A stretch of DNA of 64,000 bases. Source: Amphibalanus amphitrite. Its lineage: Eukaryota > Arthropoda > Thecostraca > Balanomorpha > Balanidae. A model generated the notes under the pieces. That model was not told the DNA's origin and did no database searches. It was given only the letters and a program-made list of their open reading frames with translations. Below, piece after piece: positions 1 to 10,798 of this stretch. Location: NCBI RefSeq assembly GCF_019059575.1, contig NW_024882305.1, forward strand, positions 236,001-300,000, written 5' to 3'. A program made the translations under genes and the position numbers. Each line of letters starts with the position of its first letter. The stretch's first letter is position 1.

Positions 1-63
1 CGTCTCGCCGTCCTCGACTGAGACCGCCGTGCGGACGTCCTTCATGTGGCGGATGAGGTCCAT
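1..63 (-). pseudogene. Downstream half of the coding exon split by gypsy element 1
   Basis: Read on the minus strand, this stretch is open ([20 protein letters not shown]) and is the direct continuation of 5006-4948 once the retrotransposon and one copy of its 4 bp target duplication are ignored. The frame is kept across the junction (..QEET|MDLIRH..). The exon continues beyond the left edge. Seen: open frame and target duplication. Inferred: one ancestral exon. Confidence 0.7.
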
Positions 64-3000
64 TGTGGCTGGTACCGTGGCGTGTCGTGCTCTAAGCCGG
101 ATGAAGCCGTTCCAGTGTTTGGGATTCGCAACTTGGGATTCCACACAACGACGGGCTGGGAAGTTCCCTGATGTGGAGCCGTCTCCCCCAAACACTTAGA
201 TCGGCCAAGGATAGCGATGTATTTGAAACAGCATGAGCAAGCTATGTAGTGAACACAACGATGAAACCATAGTTCGTTTTGGCAAAGTTAAGGACAGTAC
301 AAAGCAGTGAGAAAACGTATATCAGAGCGAGAGATACTTTCTAGAAGAGTGCGTGAATGCCCACACGACGATGAACATTGTGATACATACACACGAACAT
401 ACATTTCTAAAACATTAATAAATCGGACATAGAAAATGAACAAGTGGAGCAGAGCCATCTGGCGGATATCGCTGAACCTGCGCCTCGCGTCAGCTGCGAC
501 AGCAGCGCCACGTGAGGTCGACGGTGGCGCCGCCCCGCGTCGGAGCGCTCGCCAGTCGCCAGCGGCGGTAGTGCCGCGCCGCGTCGGAGAACGTGCGGCG
601 GTGCACTACATCACCCTCCCCCTAGAGACGGCACTGCGAACGTCCCCCGCGGTGGTCCGGCGCCGCGCGCAGCCCAGGAGAGTGGACAGCTCAGCCCAGA
701 GCGCCGACTCGAATTGGCTGCCCCGGTCGGTGATGATCTCGTCCGGGACGCCGAACCGAGAGATCCAGCCGGAGATCAGCGCCCGGGCGACCTCTCGCGC
801 CGTGATGCCACGCAGCGGGATCGCCTCCGGCCAGCGGCTGTACCGGTCCACCACCGTCAGAAGATACGAGTAGCCCTCAGACGGCGGCAGCGGGCCGACC
901 AGGTCGGCGTGCACTTGTCGAAACCTGTCGGCAGGTGGCGGGAACGAGGCGGGCGGCGTTGTCGTGTGCCGGTGGACTTTGGTGCGCTGGCACGGGACGC
1001 AGGTGCGCGCCCAGAGTGCGGCGTCCTTCTTCACCGACGGCCACACGAAACGCCGCGTGACCAGGTCGACGGTGGCGCGCACTCCCGGGTGGGCCAGATC
1101 GTGCACGTGCCGGAAGTAGGCGCGCCGGAGCGGTGCCGGGATCCACGGCCGCGGTACACCCTGGGACTCGTCGATGACCAGCGTGCGGCCGCTGGGGAGC
1201 CGGGCGTCTCTGAGTTTGAGCCCGTGCTCTGTCGAGCGGAAGCGCGCCAGCTCCTCGTCCTCTTGCTGGCAGGCTGCGAGCTCGTCGAAGTCGTCGACTG
1301 GCGGGCACGGTGCTGAGAGCATCGCCACTGTTCGACTCAGAGCGTCCGCAGCTGCGTTTTCTTTCCCAGGTACGTGCCTGATGTCGGTGGTGAACTGGGA
1401 GATGAAGTCCAGGTGCCGGATCTCCCTCGGCGAGTAGCTGGCTGACCCGGACGAGACTGCCGACACGAGGGCCTTGTGGTCGGTGAAGATGGCGAACTGG
1501 CGGCCTTCCAGAGTGTGCCGGAAGTGCTTGACCGCCAGATACGCCCCGAGCAGTTCGCGGCCGAAGGTGCTGTAGCGTGTCTCTGCTGGTTGGAGTGACT
1601 TCGAGAAGAAAGCCAGCGGCGTCCAGGTCCCGTGCGAGTGTTGCTGCAGGACAGCGCCGACGCCGGTGTCAGAGGCATCGACCTGCAGACTCAGCGCTGC
1701 GCCGGGAGTGGGGTGCGCGAGCTGCGTGGCCTGAGCCAGGGCAGCCTTCACGCGTTGGAAGGCGTCCTCAGCGGTTGGCGTCCACTCCACCGGCGCCGCG
1801 CGTTTGCGTTTCTGGTCCAGCAGGTGGTGAAGTGGTCGGAGGAGGCCGGCAGCACCAGGCAGGAACCGGTGATAGTAGGTCACCAGGCCGATGAACCTAC
1901 GCAGTTGGCGTTGCGTGGTCGGCTGCGGAAACTCCTGGACTGCGGCGACCTTCTCCGGCAGCGGGGCGATGCCGTCCGGGGACACATCGTGACCAAGGAA
2001 GCTGATACGGTTGACGCCCAGCGCGCACTTCTTTGGGTTGATCGTGACGCCGAACTTGTCGAGACGTTCCAGTACCTGACGGAGGTGACGGCGGTGCTGC
2101 TCGACGGACGTGCTGGCGATGAGGATGTCGTCGATGTACACGTAGCAGCACGTCAGCCCGCGCATCACCTCGTCCATGAAGCGCTGGAATGTCTGACTGG
2201 CGTTGCGAAGACCGAAGCTCATCCGCTGCATCTCGAATAGCCCGAACGGTGTGACGATGGCCGTCTTCGGGATGTCAGCGGGTTCGACCGGGATCTGATG
2301 GTACGCGCGGACGAGGTCGATCTTCGAGAAGATGGTACAGCCGTGCAGGTTCGCGGAGAAGTCCTGTAGGAACGGTATGGGATACCGGTCCGGGACGGTG
2401 GCGGCGTTCAGGGCGCGGTAGTCGCCGCACGGGCGCCACTGTCCGGGCTCCTTCTTGGGCTCCATGTGGAGGGGCGACGCCCAGCTGCTCTTGGATGGGC
2501 GGGCGACCCCGAGGCTGATCAGCTTGTCGAACTCCTGACGGGCGATGCGGAGGCGGTCGGGCGGCAAACGCCGAGGGTGCCCTACACGAGGAGGTCCACG
2601 TGTCACGATGTGGTGAGTGACGTTATGGCGTACGGGCAGGAGTTGCGCAGATGTGGCTGTCACTCGAGGGAACTCTTTAAACAAGTCTGCGAGAGTGGGC
2701 GCCGCGCACATGCGCACACCGACGGAGCCGATGTCGGCTCGGGTGCCCACGGCGCACGTCGTGCCGTGTTCAGCCTGGAGGAGCTGATGGCGCATGTCCA
2801 CCAGCAGACGATGATGGGCGAGAAAGTCCGCTCCCAAGATCGGCATCGATACGTCGGCGACCATGAATGTCCACGGGTAGTCCACTGTTCCGAAACGCAC
2901 CGAAGTCGAAATAACGCCATGGAGCTTGATCTCTGTGCCGTTGGCTGCTTCCAGTCGAGGCGCGTCGGGCTGCTGCACAGTGGTGCCGTCGGCCACGACT

Positions 3001-6000
3001 CGTGGTGGGACGACACTCACCTGTGCGCCGGTGTCGACGAGGAACCGCCAGTTCCGGGCAAGGTCGGTGACATCGAAGAGGGGCGCCAGTGTTGGCCGGC
3101 CCGTCTCCGCTGGCGCTAGCGCGGACAGGCGGGCTAGTTTCCCGACCAGGAGCACGGCGGTCTGCAGCGGTGGGCCTCCGCGCCGTACTTCTGGTGGTAC
3201 CAGCAGTACCCTTCATCAGGTGTCACCGATGCCGGTTGAGAACTGCCAGACGAGGCAGGTGCGGGTCGGCGCGGACGGGAGCGGGAGCGGCCACGCCGAG
3301 TAGCGTCGGCACCGCCCCGCTGGAACACGGCCTCGATGCGTGCTACCGCAGCGGTGAGGGCGGTGACGGCAGCGGCCATGCCGGAGTTACCGCACCCGCA
3401 GGCGGCGGGCGGTCCGGCGGCGGCCACTGCGCTGGCCGGCGGGGCGAGCGTGACCCCAGGGCCGGCCGGCGGGCCACAGGCGGCAGCGACGCCGGCCGTC
3501 GGCGTGCAGACAGCAGTCACGGCGGCACCGCCAGAGGCCTCCTGGAATCGGTCGGCCGCACTGGCCAGGTCGTCAATACCAGTGTCCTCCGGCAGCAGCG
3601 CGAGGGCGGCGCGGGTCGTCGGCGGCAGGCGCTGCAGGAACAGCGTCCTGAGAAGGCCGAGGTCGTGGCCCGCGCTGCCCAGCATGTGCTGCATGCTGCG
3701 CAACAGCTGCGTGGGTCTCCTGTCGCCCAGCTGGTGGTCGCGGAGGAGTGCCTCGAGGCGTGAGGCGCGCGACTGGGCCAGGCGCGTGCTCAGGGCCCCT
3801 TTTAGTTCTGAGAACGAGCCGGTCTCGGCTGTTATCACGTCTCGAACTTGTGAAGCGACATGCACAGGCAGGTTGGCCACCAGCAGCCGGAACTTGTCGT
3901 GGTCATCCGTGATGCCGGCGACGGCGAAGGCACACTCGACCTGCACCAGCCAGAGCTCGGCTTCTTCAGGTGCGTAGGCCGGCAGCCGGAACGACGCGAA
4001 TGGCCGCGTCGGCGCGTCCTGGGCGGCACTCTCCGGCTCGATGGGTGACGGCATAGTCACTATATACAGCAAACACTAACACTAGAGGCACACTGAAAGA
4101 CTGTCGGTAATCACTAGGCGCTCGCCGCGCTCACCGTGCTGGCGCTCGCTGCGCTGCACTACGTTGGCGCTCGCTGCGCTGCACTGCGTTGGCGCTCGCT
4201 GCGCTGCCCTGCGTTGGCGCTCGCTGCGCTGAGGCTAGGCCACGTCACCAGCGCACTATTCACTGTTCGCGGCAGCGGAAGCCGGGTGAAGATCACCCAT
4301 TCTTGCCGAGGCGATGGGGAGGCCAGGTCAAAGATGACCTCTTCTTGCCGAGGCGGAGACGATGACTTCTTGAGCTACCGATCACGTCGGGGTCACCATT
4401 TGTGGCTGGTACCGTGGCGTGTCGTGCTCTAAGCCGGATGAAGCCGTTCCAGTGTTTGGGATTCGCAACTTGGGATTCCACACAACGACGGGCTGGGAAG
4501 TTCCCTGATGTGGAGCCGTCTCCCCCAAACACTTAGATCGGCCAAGGATAGCGATGTATTTGAAACAGCATGAGCAAGCTATGTAGTGAACACAACGATG
4601 AAACCATAGTTCGTTTTGGCAAAGTTAAGGACAGTACAAAGCAGTGAGAAAACGTATATCAGAGCGAGAGATACTTTCTAGAAGAGTGCGTGAATGCCCA
4701 CACGACGATGAACATTGTGATACATACACACGAACATACATTTCTAAAACATTAATAAATCGGACATAGAAAATGAACAAGTGGAGCAGAGCCATCTGGC
4801 GGATATCGCTGAACCTGCGCCTCGCGTCAGCTGCGACAGCAGCGCCACGTGAGGTCGACGGTGGCGCCGCCCCGCGTCGGAGCGCTCGCCAGTCGCCAGC
4901 GGCGGTAGTGCCGCGCCGCGTCGGAGAACGTGCGGCGGTGCACTACACCATGGTCTCCTCCTGGGTCGAGGCTGGGTAACGCTCCCGACAGTGCTTGTAG
5001 TACAGGCTGAAAACACATTGCATTGTCAATTGACTTCCAGCTGCAAGTGGTGGTCAGTTTCATTTTGTGATAAAATACCGATTGCATAACAGTGTACTTA
5101 TGGTTAAGCTTCAGCTGTCCCACTTGTTCCTGATTCGTCCTAATCAAAATATAGCTTACCCCTCAGCGCATTGAATTACACAAATCCAAGGTGAAAATAA
5201 TGTTAACCTGCGCTGGGCCGGAAGGGGGGCGTCTAGACGCCATTCCCCTTCAGGTTTTTCACGAAAAGCAGGAAAACGGAAATGACCCTGACACATAGGC
5301 GTACGTAATATGATTATCGATAGCTTTTACTAAACCAGAGTGCATTTATCGCAGCGTAAAATGTTGCGAGTTTTTAGCACAACACAATTCATAGATAACA
5401 TTAGAACTGGATGTGACACGAAAACAGGCAGATTGCAATAGGGGACCCAAAAATTGTCAATGGCCAGATCAGTCTCGGATCGCAACCACATATCCCAGAC
5501 ATGCGGCCTTCTTTTCTGAGTAGCCCTATCATCTCTGCTCCGTGTAACGATCAATTGCATCTCATATATGAGAATCATGTGTAACTTTATAGGGAAAGTC
5601 TTATTATTTCAGATACTGTCCCTACAGACTTGCTAACTTGTGGCAGTGTGGCTTTGCATCAAGCTGTTAAAAACTTACTAGTAGACGGCCATCCGATCTG
5701 GGACAATGGCTCGGTCTGCGGCCACCGACGGGTAGGCGCTCCCATGCTCCTCCTGAAGCTGTAGTTTCAGGGTCTCCAGCGCCGTGGAGGGCGAGTGGTG
5801 GTGCTGGAACAGCTCCATCAGCCGGGCCTTCGTCAGCTCAGAGACGCGTCGATGTCTCAGAGCGGCAGCGTTGTCCACGGCGTGGTTGTGGGGCTTCTTG
5901 TTACATGTCACCCGTAGCTCGTAAGCCGCGCATGGGTCTGTAGACCTATTCCTGGAAAGGGAGGATTCGTCAACAAATATAAAAAAACACGAGACGATGG

Positions 6001-9000
6001 TGTTATTCAGAAGAAATTCCGCTCCTTCCACGCACTTTTATAGGGTACCAGCAAGAAACCTTTTGAGGCAAGGAACGAGCGAGGTTGTAGGGATCATCTA
6101 TGCGATTTGTCATTTCATGTTGTCATTTTCATTAATTGTCGCCGCTTTATTAATCAATCTTTTTTTTTTTTTTTTTTTTAATTTTGTCTTCCCGGCATGC
6201 CTAAGGCAACCGCCAGGGAAGGGGAAATTACTGGAAACCTAGCGGTGATAACGAACCGGACTATTTATCTTTGCCTGTAACAGACCCCGATCATGGCCAT
6301 GGACTCGACCGGACCGCCTCCAGGGGCGCGTCTCCCACCCGACCTTGACCCACCAGAAGGCCGCGCTCTCATCCTGATGAGCCGGCCTGATGGCACTCCA
6401 CTGCGAGGGAACCCGTTCGCCATCATCAGGGAAATCCGCTCGATCTGTGACTCGGAAGTCGAAAAAACCAAACAACTCGGATCTGGCAAAATTCTCATCT
6501 CGACCTTCAACAAAGACCAAAGCTCTGCCCTTCTCTCCTGCCAAACCATGCTCGGAAAACCTGTTTCGGCTGTTCTTGCAACCAACCTGATGTCATCGCA
6601 GGGTCTCATTCACTGTCCGGACCTCAGCGACCTCTCTGACGAAGAGCTCCTCACCGAACTAGCCCCGCAGGGTGTTATCGAGGTGCAGAGGCTCAAATCC
6701 AAGGACCGAACTCCAAACCCCCTGATTCGACTTCGCTTTAAAGGACTCGATCTCCCAAGAAAGCTCCTCTGCGGGTACCTCTCCGTCCCTGTTCGACCCT
6801 GGATCCAGCTGCCAAGGCAATGCCGTAGGTGCTGGAAGCTAGGCCACTCCATGCGCTCTTGCCGACGAAAAGAGACAGTCTGCGGGCAGTGCTCTGCCAG
6901 GGACAGCCACCCCACAGGTGACTGTACCTCGGTCCCAAAGTGCCCTCTCTGCTCTGGTCCACACCCAGCATGGGACCGAAACAGCTGCCCCGTCTGGAAA
7001 ACCACCAAACGAGACACTCGAGAGCGAGCGCCATTCCAACCCCCGCCGCTCAACTCCACAGCTTGGCCTCCACTTGAGAGTCAGCACCGAACGATGCAGC
7101 CCCCTCCGGCTCGCACAGACGCCTCTGTCCAGACAGATGGTGAGGTCATGGCCCCTAAGGCGACCGCAGTCCCTGTTCAGACCCAGACCGAGACAGCCAG
7201 CTCTCAGACGACCGACGCCAGCACCCAAACGACCAAACTGACCACCTTCGACTCGACCTCTCAAACTCGACCCGCCCGACTGGTCTCTGCCGAAGTCCAG
7301 ACTGACACCCCCGACTCACCGACACCAACCACGGACCCCGACGACTTCGGCTGCTCTCGAAGCAGGCCGTTCACCCGAGGCTACACGGCGAGCTTCCAGC
7401 CTGACAGCCCCCGAAACGACACCGACGATCCCGATCCAGACCTGATCCCGAAGAGACGTCCCAGGGGTGAGATCCCTCCACCTGACATCGGGTCGCTGAA
7501 GTTTGAGTACGCCAGCGGCAGGCGACTTTCCTACCCTCCCTCCACCCTCTACTGGTTTGACCATGAAATCCGACTATACGACCTTGACCTTCGCCCAGAA
7601 TCCAAAGCGTACAGGGCAGCCGTGGCTGGCTTCTATTTTGACGGACCCCCTCACCACGGACGCCGTATCTTCCTTCAGAGAATTCCTCCAACGGGTAACC
7701 ACTAGCCCTACCAACATCGCTGCCTAGGAGTCGAGCTATGCCTCACGGCTACTCCTCCAGAGCCACCAAATTCCAGTCAAAGTTGTACCCCTGAGACGGG
7801 CGGGACATGACTGGGGCACCCGGGTCACACCGGCTGCCATAACCCGCTGGCTGTCTCACTCGGTAGGCCGGTTTTTATTTTGGCCGATCCCTGCGAACAG
7901 CCTGCGCAATCACACTTTCACTGTCCACATTAGAGATATAACGTAACGTAACTATTGCGGGGATTTTTACTGTACTCGACAGTTTTTGCCCCTTGACTTA
8001 GGCACCAGGTTTTTTCTAGTTAGGACTTTTCCTGGTAAATACATCCCACAACAAACATCACACATTGCAACACCTCACACCATCAGCAGCAAGATTTACA
8101 GCAGCAAGTATGAATATTCTACCCCTTTCTGGACACCCTTGCCTTGTTAATCGGACGCCACATGAGCCGAATTAAAGTAAAGTTTGCTTCTCTCTCTTGC
8201 TTGGGTCAGAATTAAATAGCTGACAGTAAAGTAAAGTAAAACGAAAGATCTGGCTCATTGCCAGCCTTAATCAATCTGTCCTCAACCTTCCTAGTAACCG
8301 CTGTGCCATACGCTTTAGAACATATCGTGCAAAGGTCACGGCGGCACCCCTGAGGCGGCCGCTGCCCGTACGTTTACGAGCCCATTGTCGTGACGTCACG
8401 CCTGTGAACAAAGGTCACGGTAGGGGCTCTCCCGGCAGCCGGACGGTGACTCATACGTTGAGCTTGTCTCTCGCCGCGCCTGCGGGCATATTGGTAGTAC
8501 TAGGGACGGCCAGCATATGACCGCGGCTTTCGGCGACATTGTCAATTCGTTTCTCGACTCTGCTGTTCGCTACAAGACAAATACACATAGAAAACGGCTC
8601 GGGCATTTGGAGAAGAGCGGCTACTCTGAGGCGAGGGAAGAACACGGAGATTCACACAAACGACCTGACTAGGTTGCACCGGCCACAGTCGACCGAGGTG
8701 GGCTTCTGCGCCCTTAAAGACGCCTCTGACTGGCCATTGCGCTGACACCCTGGTCGGACCACGGTCATTGATCGGACCCTGCCACTGGTTCGTGCTCAGG
8801 CTGCCTTAGCGGGTAGACCTGCTCGACCAGACGCCCCACTGGTGGGCGAGTGCTCGGTTCCGACTTTCACCGCCGGTCCAACAGCGTTCTGCTGGTTCCC
8901 GCCGATCCGGTTACGACACCGCAAGTGCCGTACCGACTCGGGCGTCCCAGGTGGGCGTAACGGTTACCACACCAGTTCGCGACCACCAGGCTCTGTCAGC

Positions 9001-10738
9001 CGTCGAACGGCTCTCGGACGGACACTCTAATAGATCAGCCACAGATCAATAGATTGTCACAGACCGTCCGTCCAGCCACGCGCTACCCACAGCGCAGTAC
9101 GACAATTGGTGACCCCGACGTGATCTCCGTTGTTCGACCTTAGCCTCTCGTCATGCCGGCGGACAGCGCACAGTCCGGCGCCGCAGCTCAAGACCCAGCC
9201 AGCGTTCCAGCTTCAGCCTCCGAGTCAACTCATCGGCCCATGGCTAGCTTCCGGCTACCACCATACTCTCCGGAAGAGCCCGACCTGTGGCTACTGCAGG
9301 TGCAGTGCGCTTTCGACGTCAGCGGGGTCGACTCCGACGAGCTGAGGTTTAAGCTCCTCGTCGCAAACCTCCCCGCCAACATCGCCGTCCAGGTCAAGGA
9401 CGTCATCCGGTCATCTCGGTCTTTTGACGTGCTGTGTGCAGCGCTCCAAGCCCGCCTGGCACAGTCACGCGCCGACCGACTACAAGCCCTGCTCGGCCGC
9501 CAGCAGCTCGGCGATCAGAAGCCGACGGCGCTGTTACGCTCAATGCGCAACGAGCTTGCCGCAGCCGGGGACGCCCCGGTTGATACGGAGCTCTTCCGTA
9601 CCCTATTTCAACAACGGCTACCGCAGCCCGTCCGTGCTGCCCTCGCCCTCCTGCCAGCCGACAGCACGCTTGACGCACTGGCAGAAGCGGCCGACCGGTA
9701 CCTGGAAGCTAGCGGACCCGACCCACGGCTATCAGCGATCGCGGCACAGCCGTACACACAGCCGGCACCGCCCATCGCTGCTGCAGTGACAGCCCCAGCG
9801 CCAGCTGCAACCCCTGCGCTGGACACCGTCATCGCCTCCCTGGTCGCTAAGATGGAGCGCCTGGAGGCCAGCAACCGACGACTCGAGGACGCCGTGCGAC
9901 GCGACCGCAGCCGTTCCCGGCCGCGCCAGGCGTCTCGCCAGTCACGCCGCCCGTCACCGGCTCGTCCTTCAACGCCGCCGCACGACGACACGCTGTGTTG
10001 GTACCACCAGCGATTCGGCGCCCAAGCGCGCCGATGCAAGCTGCCGTGCTCCTGGATCGCCTCGGAAAACTGAGGCGCCCCGTGCTGATGGCGCAAAGCA
10101 CGGGCGCCCCTCCCGCCGCGCCACTCCTCTTCGTGAGGGACACGGAGACGAACCGGCAATTTCTAGTCGACACCGGGGCGCAGGTCAGCGTGCTGCCTCG
10201 CCGCTGCCTGCCCAACGGGTCTACGCTGACCCCTGCTCCTGTCGGCCAGCAGCTCGTCGCGGCAAACGGCTCACCGATCGCGGTGCACGGCACCTGCCTG
10301 CTGGACGTCACCTTGAGTCAGCAGCACCGCCTGAAACATCGATTCTTCGTCACTGACGTCACCACACCCATCTTGGGCACCGACTTCCTGGCCGCGCATC
10401 ACCTCGTCGTGGACGTTGCCAACCAGCGTCTCCTGCGGGACGGCACCGTCTGCGCCAGCGCCGAGCGGTCAAGGCTGTGCTCCATCGGAGTGCGTCTCGT
10501 CCGGGAGCAGGCTGCTGCTCGCTTCGCAGCTGTCCTCGCCCGGTACCCGGATGTGACCTCACCAAAACCTGGACCAACACCGGTGAAGCACAACGTGACG
10601 CACCACATCGTCACCAAGGGTCCACCGGTGTACCAGCGGCCACGACGCCTCCCGCTGGAGCGCCTTCAAATCGCACGTGCCGAGTTCAACAAGATGCTCC
10701 AGCAAGGCACCATTCGACCGTCCAGGAGCAGCAACAGC

Positions 10739-10798
<60 letters not shown>

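Larger units (their letters stand above)
64..4947 (-). mobile_element. Ty3/gypsy LTR retrotransposon, element 1
   Basis: Two 547 bp LTRs (64-610 and 4401-4947) look identical over their length and begin and end TG..CA. They flank, in minus-strand order, a tRNA-Trp-type primer binding site, a 25 bp tandem leader repeat, gag and pol. The target duplication is CCAT (60-63 and 4948-4951). The interior is shorter than a full gypsy element because the C-terminal part of integrase is deleted, with pol running straight into the 3' LTR. Identical LTRs indicate a recent insertion. The element lies within a coding exon of the SWIM-family gene. Confidence 0.93.
6161..8266 (+). mobile_element. Non-LTR element with ORF1 only (half-LINE)
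   Basis: A 2.1 kb insertion into the element 2 LTR, flanked by an 11 bp target duplication TTAATCAATCT. It starts with a run of about 19 T, carries a 470-codon ORF1, then about 560 bp of non-coding sequence ending in a few TAAAG repeats near 8228. No endonuclease or reverse transcriptase frame is present. This recalls ORF1-only elements such as mammalian HAL1. The leading T-run is unusual for a plus-oriented LINE and may derive from target-primed rearrangement. Confidence 0.8.
6086..9104 (+). repeat. 5' LTR of element 2, interrupted by a LINE
   Basis: The LTR sequence runs 6086-6160 and resumes at 8278 after the LINE (6161-8266) and its TTAATCAATCT target duplication (6150-6160, 8267-8277). 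Compared with the downstream copies it lacks 59 bp (equivalent to 11537-11595), and it reads CGTCGAACGG where both downstream copies read CGTCGTACGG. Confidence 0.85.

Noticed and set aside
436-873. Plus-strand frame starting MNKWSRAIW, also at 4773
   Set aside because: Lies in the LTR of element 1, antisense to it, and continues into the antisense of pol in one copy only.
9107-9125. Possible tRNA gene fragment
   Set aside because: It is the retrotransposon primer binding site; no cloverleaf around it.
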